64,000 nucleotides of DNA from Blautia massiliensis (ex Durand et al. 2017) (GCF_001487165.1 NZ_LN913006.1:592545-656544), one strand, 5' to 3'; positions 52,721 through 61,356 are shown, counted from the stretch's first letter. Numbers and translations are program-made. Notes: generated by a model not told the origin, from the letters alone.

Positions 52721-52749
52721 TTGTGGAAACGCAAGATTTCTGCTATAAT
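52721..52749 (+). promoter_or_regulatory. Promoter at the left end of the IME
   Basis: TTGTGG (52721-52726), 17 bp, TATAAT (52744-52749), 42 bp before the first gene. Confidence 0.5.
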
Positions 52750-52790
52750 GGGTACAGAACATTTGACGATGGAAAGAGAGGCGGGAGCCT

Positions 52791-53015
52791 ATGCACATCA
52801 GCTATCAACCGCTATGGGACACTTTGAAAGAGCGTGGCATGAGGAAAGAGGACTTGCGGCTGTCCGCCGGTCTGACCACCAATATGATTGCCAACATGGG
52901 CAAGGGAAAGCATATCAGTATGGAAACACTACTGCGTATCTGCAAAGCATTGAACTGTGGAATTTTGAATGTGATTGAATTAGAGCATGACGAAGAAGCT
53001 GAAATATCAAATTAA
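52791..53015 (+). CDS. Small helix-turn-helix (Cro/C1-type) protein
   Basis: A 74-residue DNA-binding protein of the XRE/YozG kind: 'YQPLWDTLKERGMRKEDLRL' then 'GLTTNMIANMGKGKHISMET' and 'LLRICKALNCGILNVIEL'. GGGAG precedes the ATG. It is the first gene of the element and probably represses this end promoter, or controls the two cargo genes that follow on the same strand. Confidence 0.82.
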   Translation: MHISYQPLWDTLKERGMRKEDLRLSAGLTTNMIANMGKGKHISMETLLRICKALNCGILNVIELEHDEEAEISN

Positions 53016-53033
53016 CAAGGAAGGTTCTGCGAA

Positions 53034-53453
53034 ATGGACAATAGAGAAAGAATTATCAGACTTTGGTTTGATATGTGGCTTACAAAGAAAGATTTAGGTA
53101 TATCCGATATTTTTTCAAATAATGCCATCTATATTGAAAGCTGGGGGCCGGAATATCACGGAATAAAGAAGATAATACTTTGGTTTGAGGAATGGAATAC
53201 CCGGGGAACCGTCTTACAATGGGACATCAAACAGTTTTTCCATAAAGACAATCAGACTATCGTTGAATGGTATTTTAAGAATAAAATGGACGACGGTAAT
53301 GTAGAAGCGTTTGATGGAATATCACTGATTGAATGGACACCAGATGACAAGATTGCCCTCTTAAAAGAATTTGGTTGCAATGAAAATCGATATGACCCTT
53401 ATAAAGATGGCACTATACCACATTTCAGAGATGAAAACGCAAAGTGGTTTTAG
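53034..53453 (+). CDS. SnoaL/NTF2-like protein
   Basis: A 139-residue protein of the cone-shaped NTF2-like fold ('RERIIRLWFDMWLTKKDLGI', 'FSNNAIYIESWGPEYHG', 'IVEWYFKNKMDDGNVEAFDG'). Such small proteins bind or isomerise hydrophobic molecules. The actual substrate is unknown. It begins 18 bp after the helix-turn-helix gene and precedes an MBL-fold hydrolase; together they appear to be cargo, with a lower G+C than the core of the element. Confidence 0.75.
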   Translation: MDNRERIIRLWFDMWLTKKDLGISDIFSNNAIYIESWGPEYHGIKKIILWFEEWNTRGTVLQWDIKQFFHKDNQTIVEWYFKNKMDDGNVEAFDGISLIEWTPDDKIALLKEFGCNENRYDPYKDGTIPHFRDENAKWF

Positions 53454-53488
53454 CCGGGAAATTTAGTTGTTGGAGGTAATTATGCAGA

Positions 53489-54253
53489 ATGGATAATTGG
53501 TTTACCATTGAGCAAATAGACCGTGATACATTCTCTATTAGCGAATACAAACACTGGGAAGAAACACATTGCTATCTATTATGTGGAGAAAAATGCGCTA
53601 TTCTCATTGATACAGGCTTAGGCGTTTCCAACATCAGAAAAATTGTGGACAGTCTAACAGAGCTGCCTGTTATGGCAATTACTACTCATGTTCATTGGGA
53701 TCACATCGGCGGGCATAAGTATTTTGATAATATCGCTGTATATGAAGCGGAAAAGGACTGGTTATCAGTCAGGTTTCCGATACCGTTGCAAGTTGTAAAG
53801 AACAATTTAACAAGACTTCCTTGTAATTTTCCAAGAGATTTTGATATTAACGCCTATCAGATATTTCAAGGTATGCCACAAAGAATCTTGCAGGATGGAG
53901 ATTTTCTGAATTTAGGCGGACGGGAAATTCAGGTTATTCACACGCCGGGACATTCTCCCGGACATTGTTGCTTTTACGAGCCAGAAAGAAATTACTTGTA
54001 TTCCGGGGATTTGATATACAAAGGAAGCCTTGACGCATTTTACCCAACTACTGATCCGCAACTATTTTATCAATCCATAAGGCGGATACAGAAATACAAA
54101 ATAAAAAAAGTTCTGCCCGGACACCACCAGTTGGATATTCCTGTTTCTTTGATAGGTGACATTGAAGCCGGATTTGCACAATTATCGAGAGCCGGAAAAC
54201 TCAAACAGGGAAATGGATTGTTTGAGTTTCGAGACTTCCAAATTCATATATGA
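53489..54253 (+). CDS. MBL-fold metallo-hydrolase
   Basis: A 254-residue metallo-beta-lactamase-fold enzyme. The metal-binding motif 'THVHWDHIGGHKYF' (~70), 'HTPGHSPGHCCFY' (~150), 'YSGDLIYKG' and 'LPGHHQLD' supply all expected histidines and aspartates for two metals. The subclass is that of small-molecule or thioester hydrolases (glyoxalase II-like), not proven antibiotic resistance. ATG 53489 is used; the ATG at 53482 is out of frame and stops after four codons. Confidence 0.87.
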   Translation: MDNWFTIEQIDRDTFSISEYKHWEETHCYLLCGEKCAILIDTGLGVSNIRKIVDSLTELPVMAITTHVHWDHIGGHKYFDNIAVYEAEKDWLSVRFPIPLQVVKNNLTRLPCNFPRDFDINAYQIFQGMPQRILQDGDFLNLGGREIQVIHTPGHSPGHCCFYEPERNYLYSGDLIYKGSLDAFYPTTDPQLFYQSIRRIQKYKIKKVLPGHHQLDIPVSLIGDIEAGFAQLSRAGKLKQGNGLFEFRDFQIHI

Positions 54254-54256
54254 TTC

Positions 54257-54300
54257 AAAACTGCCGTTGCAGGAACACCCGTTCCCACAACGGCAGTTTT
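54257..54300. terminator. Bidirectional terminator
   Basis: AAAACTGCCGTTG (54257-54269) pairs with CAACGGCAGTTTT (54288-54300) between two convergent genes. Confidence 0.85.
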
Positions 54301-55121
54301 CATTTCCACGGCCTGCGCCGGAAGTTGATCCCGGAATTTTTAATCAGTGGCGATCTTTTGAACAGTCTTTTCAGGGTCACTCTTTCCTCGTCTGTGAGCC
54401 GCTTGTATTTTAGCTGGAACGCCTTGCAGAAGATTTCCAGAAATTCCTGCACCCTGTCGCCGGTGGATTGCATGGCCTTTCGGACTTCCTTTATCAGTTC
54501 ATCGGCGGGTGTGGTATCCGGCGCACTCTCCATGTCGTTCTCATGGACTTTGCGTATATCGTGAAGGATAGCGTCCCATGTTTTGTGTGTCACATGACAG
54601 AAAAAATCTTCTTCCTCTATCTGACCGGCTTCCAGAATTTTCAGGGAACGGTCTGCGGCAGCTTCGGGATGTTCTTCCAGTATCATTGCCCGGACAGCAG
54701 CCAGCGCACTGTTGATGTCATGGAACCGCATGGTAACCATTCCATCCACATAGATTTCTGCGTCAGCCATCAGCTCTGCAAATTTTTCGTGGGACATCAT
54801 CTCGCACAGCAGCCGGGTATTGATCCGTCCGCTTTTCAGAAGCGCCACAGCTTCATCGGTCAAATGCAGTTCGGACAGCGGGGTATTTATCTGCTCCCGG
54901 TTTTCTGTCCGGCAGAACAGATAGTCAATGGACACCTCATAAAAGTCTGCCAGTGCGATAAGGTTGCCGTGATTGATTTCCTTATTTCGGTTTTCTTCAT
55001 TTTCATAGCTGGCTAAAGCAGATTTTGAAATGCCGGTCTTTTCCGCCAGTTCTTCCAGCTTCAAGCCCTTTTCCACCCGTAAATCTTTTAAGCGTTCCTG
55101 CAAGGAAACATGGTCTTTCAT
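54300..55121 (-). CDS. XRE-family regulator of the IME
   Basis: A 273-residue protein with an N-terminal Cro/CI helix-turn-helix ('LKDLRVEKGLKLEELAEKTG', 'SKSALASYENEENRNKEINH') and a long helical C-terminal region ('LLCEMMSHEKFAELMADAEI') common to mobile-element repressors of Clostridia. It is the only minus-strand gene of the IME and faces away from the replication and transfer genes, suggesting a repressor of the element's divergent promoters. GGAAG precedes the ATG. Confidence 0.85.
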   Translation of the reverse strand: MKDHVSLQERLKDLRVEKGLKLEELAEKTGISKSALASYENEENRNKEINHGNLIALADFYEVSIDYLFCRTENREQINTPLSELHLTDEAVALLKSGRINTRLLCEMMSHEKFAELMADAEIYVDGMVTMRFHDINSALAAVRAMILEEHPEAAADRSLKILEAGQIEEEDFFCHVTHKTWDAILHDIRKVHENDMESAPDTTPADELIKEVRKAMQSTGDRVQEFLEIFCKAFQLKYKRLTDEERVTLKRLFKRSPLIKNSGINFRRRPWK

Positions 55122-55653
55122 TGGTTTGCCACTCCCTTCCCATGTGGTTTTCGAGCATATATAACCATTATACCATACCGTTCCGAAATCGTGGAAATTT
55201 TCGATTTTGGGGCGGTATTCCTACTTTCTGGACATACGGGAAAGGGTTCAAAAATGAGCTATGATTAAGTCAGTTCATCGATGGATTATTCCAATCGAAT
55301 GACCGGCCTGATGAGATATGCTCCCCGGCGATGTAGCGCAACGACCTGCGGCAAGGAGTTGGAGGAACCTTGACCGCAGCGAGCGTACCAACGGGAACAA
55401 AACGCTGCTGTGAGATTCAGGGGCAGGAACGACATCAGGGAAACCCGGCAGAACTGACACCAAAACGCTACCCAAACATGACGAATCGACGGGGCGTAGT
55501 CTGCCCTGTCCATGATACTATGGGGCTTTTTAGGGCGGCTCTATGGCCGCCTTTTCCTTGAAAATCGCCCCGAAACATGACACCAAAAACCGCTATCCGC
55601 CCATCTCTACCGTTACGGCTGAAATGGGCGGATTTTCCATGATAGGAGGCACC
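55122..55653. other. Intergenic region of the IME with hairpin and short repeats
   Basis: No convincing gene. It holds a GGCGGC/GCCGCC hairpin with T-run (55534-55555) and an imperfect direct repeat starting TGACACCAAAA at 55455 and 55578. A regulatory role is likely for the divergent xre and downstream genes. Confidence 0.45.
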
Positions 55654-55839
55654 ATGCCGAGAATGAGCAAGAAACGGAAGTTGGAGTTGTCCTTCTTCCT
55701 CAATGACCGGGGGCGTGTGGCCTGCAATGACCTGTGCCGGAAGTGTCAGCATGAGTGCAAACAGAGCTTTCGGGCTGTCGTGATCGACTGCCCCCATTAC
55801 CTGTCCAAACGAGCCAAGCGAAAGGAGAAAACCGACTAA
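55654..55839 (+). CDS. Small cysteine-rich protein of mobile elements
   Basis: A 61-residue protein with a zinc-finger-like cysteine set ('ACNDLCRKCQHECKQS' and 'DCPHYL'). AGGAGG lies 5 bases before ATG 55654. The same small protein is frequent beside replication genes of GC-rich IMEs in gut Firmicutes. Its stop overlaps the next start. Function unknown. Confidence 0.7.
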   Translation: MPRMSKKRKLELSFFLNDRGRVACNDLCRKCQHECKQSFRAVVIDCPHYLSKRAKRKEKTD

Positions 55840-56181
55840 ATGGAATTTGAATTTATGACCGCAGACACCGTTCTGCCGCCCTGTATGCCACTTCCCACCG
55901 CCATACTGCGGCTGCCGGTCAGCAGCACCGCAAAGGTCATGTATGCCCGACTGCTGGACGCCACCTTTGCGGCGAGTACGGAGGATACCAACGGGATATT
56001 GTTTGTCCGCTTCCCCATTGTGGAGCTGGCGGCGGCCTTGTCCCGCAGCTCCGTGACCGTCAAGCGTTCCTTGAAAGAATTGGAGGACGCTGGACTAATC
56101 CTGCGGGTGCGCCGGGGCGTGGGAGAACCGAACCGCATTTACACGCTGCTCCCCAAGAAGGAGGGCTGCTGTGATGAATGA
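55840..56181 (+). CDS. RepA_N-like winged-helix initiator domain protein
   Basis: A 113-residue protein equal to the N-terminal domain of RepA_N initiators: 'LPTAILRLPVSSTAKVMYAR' , 'NGILFVRFPIVELAAALSRS' and 'LKELEDAGLILRVRRGVGEP'. It contains only the DNA-binding part. It may start replication of the excised element together with the CHC2 and VapE proteins. It begins directly at the stop of the preceding gene (TAAATGG) and overlaps the next gene by 11 bp. Confidence 0.78.
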   Translation: MEFEFMTADTVLPPCMPLPTAILRLPVSSTAKVMYARLLDATFAASTEDTNGILFVRFPIVELAAALSRSSVTVKRSLKELEDAGLILRVRRGVGEPNRIYTLLPKKEGCCDE

Positions 56182-56473
56182 AAAGCTGAAAAAGCTCAAC
56201 CAGCAGCTTGCCAAAAGCGAAGCCAGACTGCGGCGGGCACAGCACGAAGAAAAGATACTGGAACACCAGATGAAGCAGCTTACCCGGAAGGAACGGACGC
56301 ATCGGCTCTGTACCAGAGGGGCTATGCTGGAAAGTTTCCTGATAAGGCCGGAAGTGCTGACGGACGATGATGTGATGGACATTCTGAAACAGGCATTTTC
56401 CCAAACAGGCATGAAAGAAGCTGTTGCAGAAAGTGTGAAACAGAGGGTAGCTGGGGAACCTCTTACGAAGTAA
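56171..56473 (+). CDS. DUF3847-family protein
   Basis: A 100-residue protein with an N-terminal coiled coil ('KLKKLNQQLAKSEARLRRAQ') and the conserved 'RTHRLCTRGAMLESFL' block of DUF3847, found beside relaxase genes of mobilizable elements. Likely a transfer accessory protein. GGAGGG precedes the ATG. A hairpin resembling an origin of transfer starts 4 bp after its stop. Confidence 0.8.
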   Translation: MMNEKLKKLNQQLAKSEARLRRAQHEEKILEHQMKQLTRKERTHRLCTRGAMLESFLIRPEVLTDDDVMDILKQAFSQTGMKEAVAESVKQRVAGEPLTK

Positions 56474-56476
56474 GGG

Positions 56477-56520
56477 CGCAACTATACACCGGTCGAGCCG
56501 GTGCGTTGCGTCCTGCCGGA
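56477..56520 (+). other. Candidate origin of transfer (oriT)
   Basis: A two-part hairpin: CGCAAC (56477-56482) with GTTGCG (56505-56510), enclosing CACCGG (56487-56492) with CCGGTG (56498-56503). It is followed by TCCTGCC, giving TTGCGTCCTG, similar to the nic region of Q-type (RSF1010-like) relaxases. A relaxase of that type is encoded 1 kb downstream. Confidence 0.45.
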
Positions 56521-56847
56521 AGCCCCTTGCAGGGAGCAGATGATTTCCGCAGATTTTCAATCTGTTCCAATCATCACAGGGGAAGCTATACTTCCCCTGC
56601 GCTGGCTGCCGCCAGCTACCCCTTTGTGGACTTGCCGCCCAGAAACACCTTGCGCTACAAGCTGTTCCCGTCCAGCAAGTTTTATCAGTCAAGCTATCCT
56701 TATCTACGGTAATTTAGTATAATAAGGTTAAAAAACAGAACGCTATCTTTGTGCAACCGATATGCAACTGATAATTGCTTGATAGTTGGTGGTAGCAACA
56801 CGGTAATTCAGATAGAATAAAGCCAACAAAGAAAGGAGGTCGTCCAA

Positions 56848-56961
56848 ATGTTAGTAAACATCATTATGATTGTAGTCGGAATAGTTTTCTCATGTATCTT
56901 TGTCGGCTTGCTTACCGTTGTTATTCGTGCATTACTTAAATATATCCGCACAGAGGAATAA
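56848..56961 (+). CDS. Small single-helix membrane peptide
   Basis: A 37-residue ORF with AAAGGAGG upstream: one membrane helix ('IIMIVVGIVFSCIFVGLLTV') and a short basic tail. It is a near copy of the N-terminus of the next gene, which carries the same helix plus a helix-turn-helix. Possibly a truncated duplicate or a partner of it. Confidence 0.55.
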   Translation: MLVNIIMIVVGIVFSCIFVGLLTVVIRALLKYIRTEE

Positions 56962-56990
56962 AGCCGACAGCAACATTAGGAGGTGGTCAA

Positions 56991-57329
56991 ATGAAAGTAA
57001 GCGTATTTATGATAATAGTTGGAATAATTTTCTTATGTATCTTTGTTGGTTTGCTTACCCTTATTGTTCGTGCATTACTCAAATATATCCATTCAAAAGA
57101 TGTACGGCAAGAAAAATCTGTAGTGAGGAAATCGCTGGGTGAAGCACTCAAAGCGCACAGAACACAGTGCAAAATGACGCAGGAATTTGTTGCTGAAACG
57201 ATTGGTGTTAGCAGGCAGGCTGTTTCAAAATGGGAAAATGGAACATCTGACCCTTCCACATCAAATCTTTTTGCACTTGCAAAACTTTACGGTGTTTCTG
57301 TTGAAGAATTACTAAAAGAAGTTGAATAA
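56991..57329 (+). CDS. Membrane-anchored XRE-type regulator
   Basis: A 112-residue protein: an N-terminal membrane helix ('VFMIIVGIIFLCIFVGLLTL') followed after about 15 residues by a complete Cro/CI helix-turn-helix ('LKAHRTQCKMTQEFVAETIG', 'SRQAVSKWENGTSDPSTSNL'). A DNA-binding domain tied to the membrane by a short linker is unusual. AGGAGG precedes the ATG. It follows its helix-only duplicate by 29 bp and precedes the relaxase gene. Confidence 0.8.
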   Translation: MKVSVFMIIVGIIFLCIFVGLLTLIVRALLKYIHSKDVRQEKSVVRKSLGEALKAHRTQCKMTQEFVAETIGVSRQAVSKWENGTSDPSTSNLFALAKLYGVSVEELLKEVE

Positions 57330-57514
57330 TCTTCATACAGATATTTTATTTCATCTTCGAGCCATCCTGACCCGAACTTTCAAAACTGAATACCAGCGGC
57401 CCACCGGCACCACCGAGCAGGAAATCATTGAACGGTTTCCTGCTTTTCTTTTACCCAAAATGCGGTGGCAAACCACCACCTCATCCAATCACCCACAGGA
57501 AGGAGGAAGCCGTT

Positions 57515-59104
57515 ATGCCCTGTCCCCACCACGATATAAAAATCGTCCAGCGCAGCAACCGCCAGTCAGCCGTAGCCGCCGCAGCTTACCAGAGCGGCGA
57601 ACGGCTGTTTTCTGAGTACGACCAGAAGCAGAAATACTATTCCGAGAAACGAGGAATTGTCCACACGGAAATCATGCTGCCGCCCCACGCACCGCCGGAG
57701 TACGCAGACCGCAACATCTTGTGGAACGCTGCCGAGACACAAGAAAAACAATGGAACTCCCAGCTTGCCCGCAGGATCGTACTTGCCATACCGAGGGAAA
57801 TCCCCTCGGAGCAACACGCCGACCTGATCCGGGACTATTGCCGGGAGTTTTTTGTTTCCAAAGGCATGATTGCCGATTTTGCCATTCACGATAAGGGGGA
57901 CGGGAATCCCCACGCCCACATCTTGCTGACCATGCGGGCAATGGACGAAACCGGGAAATGGCTTCCCAAGAGCCGGAAGGTTTATGACCTTGACAAGAAC
58001 GGCGAGCGTATCCGGCTCCCGTCCGGGAACTGGAAAAGCCACAAGGAGGACACCGTAGACTGGAACGACCAGAAGTACGCCGAGATATGGCGGCAGGGCT
58101 GGGCGGCTATCGCCAATCGCTATCTGGAAGCCAATGACCGCCCGGAACGCCTTGACCTTCGTTCCTATGAACGGCAGGGGCTTGATAAAATCCCCACCGT
58201 CCACATGGGGCCAGCGGTCAGCCAGATGGAGAAACGAGGGATACAGACCAACATCGGCAATCTCAACCGGGATATTACCGCTGCCAACCGGCTTATGCAG
58301 TCCATCCGTCAGATGGTGCGTCACCTGAAAGGCTGGATCGCAGACCTGAAGGAGAAAAAAGTCGCCCTGCTGGAAGCCTTGCAGGAAGCGAAGAAACCCA
58401 CCCTGCCGGAGCTGCTGGGCAAATATCTGGATTTGCGCCGGGAGGAGCGCACCAGCTGGACGAGCAAAGGCCAGCTCAAAGGCACTGTGAACGACTTCAA
58501 CAAGGTCATGGACGCTATCCGCTATCTGCGGGAAAAAGAGCTGTCCACCGTGGAGAGTTTGGACACCTATCTGGATACCGTCAGCGGGCAGGCCGTTTCT
58601 ATCCGGGCAGAGATGAAGCCGAAGGAAAAGCGCATGAAAGAGATCGACACCATGCTTTCCCATATCGCCAACTTTGAAGCCCACAAGGCAGTTCATACAG
58701 AATATGCCGCCATCCGGTTTAAGAAGCCAAAGGAACAGTTTGCCGCCGCCCATCGGGGCGAGCTGGACGCATACAATGCCGCTGTCCGCTATTTCAAGGT
58801 GCATTTGGAGGGAACCAAGTACAGCACCAAGAAATTGAACGAGGAACGGACACAGCTTGCCGGAGAGGTGGCCGAGTACAGAGAACGCCTGTCAGCGGTG
58901 CAGGAGGATGTGAAGATTCTCCGGGATGTGCGTCACTGGCTCAATCAGGTGCTTCCGTCCGAGCAGTACCGCCAGACAGCCGAACCGGGCAAGAAACCGT
59001 CCATCCAGCAGGCAGTCAAAGGCAGGGCGCAGCGTATCCGGGAGGAACAGGGCGAGAAACGCCAGCAGCCCCGCACAGAGAAAAAACAGGATATGGAACT
59101 TTAA
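57515..59104 (+). CDS. mobA: MobA/MobL (MobQ-type) relaxase
   Basis: A 529-residue relaxase that nicks the origin of transfer. The N-terminal HUH domain has 'PHHDIKIVQRSNRQSAVAAA', 'YQSGERL' and the metal triad in 'HDKGDGNPHAHILLTMR' (~124-140), plus 'WNQLARRIVLAIPRE'-type segments. The C-terminal third is long coiled coil. AGGAGG lies 8 bases before ATG 57515; the frame opens earlier at 57428 but without a site. It defines the element as mobilizable by the host ICE's VirD4 or another coupling protein. Confidence 0.92.
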   Translation: MPCPHHDIKIVQRSNRQSAVAAAAYQSGERLFSEYDQKQKYYSEKRGIVHTEIMLPPHAPPEYADRNILWNAAETQEKQWNSQLARRIVLAIPREIPSEQHADLIRDYCREFFVSKGMIADFAIHDKGDGNPHAHILLTMRAMDETGKWLPKSRKVYDLDKNGERIRLPSGNWKSHKEDTVDWNDQKYAEIWRQGWAAIANRYLEANDRPERLDLRSYERQGLDKIPTVHMGPAVSQMEKRGIQTNIGNLNRDITAANRLMQSIRQMVRHLKGWIADLKEKKVALLEALQEAKKPTLPELLGKYLDLRREERTSWTSKGQLKGTVNDFNKVMDAIRYLREKELSTVESLDTYLDTVSGQAVSIRAEMKPKEKRMKEIDTMLSHIANFEAHKAVHTEYAAIRFKKPKEQFAAAHRGELDAYNAAVRYFKVHLEGTKYSTKKLNEERTQLAGEVAEYRERLSAVQEDVKILRDVRHWLNQVLPSEQYRQTAEPGKKPSIQQAVKGRAQRIREEQGEKRQQPRTEKKQDMEL

Positions 59105-59167
59105 CAGGCGCTTGCCATTTTCTTTTCGAGAATGACAGACGCTTTTCTTATTTTCAAGAGGATTTAG

Positions 59168-59809
59168 TTGAATGTATTTGAAGCTGTCAAGCAGTCTGTT
59201 ACCACCCGGCAGGCTGCCGAGCATTTCGGAATCCGGGTGGGACGAAACGGGATGTGCGTCTGTCCCTTCCATGCCGACAAAAACCCAAGCATGAAGGTTG
59301 ACCGGCGCTTTCACTGTTTCGGCTGTCAGGCAGACGGGGATGTGATCGACTTTGTTTCCCGTCTGGAAGCTGTCAGCCCCAAGGAAGCCGCCCTCATACT
59401 GGCACAGGCGTTTTCTGTCCCCTATGAGAACAGGGAGCCGCCCCACAGGAGCCAGAGGAACCCCCGGCAGGAAACCCCTGAACAGCGGTTCCGCCGTATG
59501 GAGCGTTACTGCTTCCGGGTGCTGTGTGATTACCGAAACCTGCTGTGCCGCTGGAAACGGGATTATGCCCCCAAGACGCCAGACGAGGATTTCCACCCGC
59601 TCTTTGTGGAAGCCCTGCAAAAGCAGGACTATGTGGACTATCTGCTGGATGTGCTGCTCTCCCCGGACATGGAGGAACGGGCAGCCCTTATCATCGACTG
59701 TGGAAAGGAAGTGAGCAATCTTGAAAGACGAATGGCAGAGCTTGCCGCCGGAGATACGGCAGGCCGCAGAACAGACCATGCAAGAATCACCGCCGCCCCG
59801 GAGCGTTGA
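59168..59809 (+). CDS. CHC2 zinc-finger (primase-like) protein
   Basis: A 213-residue protein with an N-terminal DnaG-type CHC2 zinc finger: Cys32 and His35 in 'CVCPFHADKNPSMKV', Cys50 and Cys53 in 'FHCFGCQADGDVIDFV'. The catalytic TOPRIM part of DnaG is missing, so it may only guide priming, with the overlapping VapE-like gene supplying the ATPase. Starts at TTG 59168 with AGAGGA upstream. It overlaps the next gene by 89 bp. Confidence 0.87.
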   Translation: MNVFEAVKQSVTTRQAAEHFGIRVGRNGMCVCPFHADKNPSMKVDRRFHCFGCQADGDVIDFVSRLEAVSPKEAALILAQAFSVPYENREPPHRSQRNPRQETPEQRFRRMERYCFRVLCDYRNLLCRWKRDYAPKTPDEDFHPLFVEALQKQDYVDYLLDVLLSPDMEERAALIIDCGKEVSNLERRMAELAAGDTAGRRTDHARITAAPER

Positions 59810-61115
59810 GGAAGTCAAAGCCATGCTGGAAAGCACCGAGAAAGGCGGCGTCCGCAACAGTATCCGAAACTGCCTGACCGTCTTTCAGAATGACCCGCTG
59901 CTTTCCGGGGCAATCGCCAAAAATCTCTTGACCGAGCGCACCGACATCATTAAGCCCATCGGCTACAACCGTACCGGCACCGCTATCACGGACACGGATA
60001 TGAACTATCTGCTCCTGTATCTGGAAGAAACCTATGGGCTGACCAGCGAAAAGAAGATTGCCGCTGCCATCGGGATCGTTGCCAATGAAAACGGCTATCA
60101 CCCCATCCGGGACTACCTGAACGGCCTTTCATGGGACGGAACCGAGCGTATCCGTACCTGCCTGCACCACTTTTTAGGAGCCGACAGCGACCCGTACACC
60201 TATGAAGCCCTGCGGCTGTTCCTGCTGGGAGCCATCCACCGGGCATTTCATCCCGGCTGCAAGTTTGAGGTCATGCTCTGTCTGGTGGGCGGTCAGGGAG
60301 CCGGAAAATCCACCTTTTTCCGGCTGCTGGCTGTGAAAGACGAGTGGTTTTCCGATGACCTTCGCAAGCTGGACGATGACAATGTGTACCGCAAGCTGCA
60401 AGGCCACTGGATTATTGAGATGTCGGAGATGATCGCCACCGCAAACGCCAAGAGCATTGAGGAAATCAAGTCTTTTTTGAGCCGACAGAAGGAGGTCTAT
60501 AAAATCCCATACGAAACCCACCCGGAGGACAGGCTGCGGCAATGCGTGTTCGGCGGCACTTCCAATGCCCTGGACTTCCTGCCCCTTGACCGTTCCGGCA
60601 ACCGGCGCTTTCTGCCGGTCATGGTGTACCCGGAACAGGCGGAAGTTCACATTCTGGACGATGAAGCCGCTTCCAGAGCCTACATGGAGCAGCTATGGGC
60701 GGAAGCCATGACCATTTACCGCAGTGGGGATTTTAAGCTGTCTTTCAGCCCCGAAATGGTGCGCTATCTCAAAGAACACCAGCGGGATTTCATGCCGGAG
60801 GACACCAAGGCCGGGATGATCCAAGCCTACCTTGACCGCTATACCGGCAGCATAGTGTGTTCCAAGCAGCTTTTCCGGGAAGCCCTGAACCACCCCTTTG
60901 ACGAGCCGAAGCAATGGGAAATCCGGGAGGTCAACGACATTATGAACCATTGTGTCACAGGCTGGCACTACTTTTCCAATCCCCGGATGTTCCCGGAATA
61001 CGGCAGGCAAAAGGGCTGGGAGCGTGAAGCCCCGGCAACGGATACCAGCAACGGAGCCGAAAAAATTCCGGAGGGATTTGTGGAGGTCACAGAGCAGATG
61101 GAGCTTCCTTTCTGA
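59721..61115 (+). CDS. VapE-family (virulence-associated E) replication ATPase
   Basis: A 464-residue superfamily-3-like helicase/ATPase: 'NGYHPIRDYLNGLSWDGTER' is the typical entry, Walker A 'GGQGAGKSTFFRLL' begins at about residue 190, then 'LQGHWIIEMSEM' (Walker B) and 'FGGTSNALDFLPLDRSGNRR'. Such proteins replicate satellites and mobilizable islands with a primase partner (here the CHC2 gene). Starts at TTG 59721 with GGAAGTGAG upstream. Confidence 0.9.
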   Translation: MKDEWQSLPPEIRQAAEQTMQESPPPRSVEEVKAMLESTEKGGVRNSIRNCLTVFQNDPLLSGAIAKNLLTERTDIIKPIGYNRTGTAITDTDMNYLLLYLEETYGLTSEKKIAAAIGIVANENGYHPIRDYLNGLSWDGTERIRTCLHHFLGADSDPYTYEALRLFLLGAIHRAFHPGCKFEVMLCLVGGQGAGKSTFFRLLAVKDEWFSDDLRKLDDDNVYRKLQGHWIIEMSEMIATANAKSIEEIKSFLSRQKEVYKIPYETHPEDRLRQCVFGGTSNALDFLPLDRSGNRRFLPVMVYPEQAEVHILDDEAASRAYMEQLWAEAMTIYRSGDFKLSFSPEMVRYLKEHQRDFMPEDTKAGMIQAYLDRYTGSIVCSKQLFREALNHPFDEPKQWEIREVNDIMNHCVTGWHYFSNPRMFPEYGRQKGWEREAPATDTSNGAEKIPEGFVEVTEQMELPF

Positions 61116-61127
61116 AAATCCCACCTC

Positions 61128-61312
61128 GTTGCCGACTTTGTTGCACTCCCGTTGCCGGGCTGGTTGCCGGGGAAAGCCCCGTAATTGCGGGCTTTTTCCC
61201 CTATCAGCAACCAAAGCAACAGAAAAATAAAAGAAAATATAAATTGTAACCAAACCGCCAGACAGAGATGGTTTTGAGGTTTTTTGAAGCCCGTTGCCGG
61301 ACTTCGTTGCCG
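61128..61312. repeat. GTTGCCG repeat cluster, candidate replication origin of the IME
   Basis: GTTGCCG occurs at 61128, 61151, 61163, 61293 and 61306, with further GTTGC at 61140 and complementary GCAAC copies at 61207 and 61216. An A/T-rich segment (61220-61250) lies in the middle. Clustered short repeats around A/T-rich DNA next to replication genes suggest an origin. A GC hairpin with T5 (61175-61197) ends vapE. Confidence 0.5.
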
Positions 61313-61356
61313 ACCTTCTCCTTGTCTGGCTATTCTATTATGGAGGATAACTGCCT

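Noticed and set aside
53489..54253. Beta-lactam resistance gene
   Set aside because: The MBL fold is shared by many hydrolases; nothing here points to the B1-B3 beta-lactamase subclasses specifically.
57566..58804. A 412-codon minus-strand frame opposite the relaxase
   Set aside because: GC-rich coding DNA gives long antisense frames; the plus-strand relaxase has conserved motifs, the minus frame has none.
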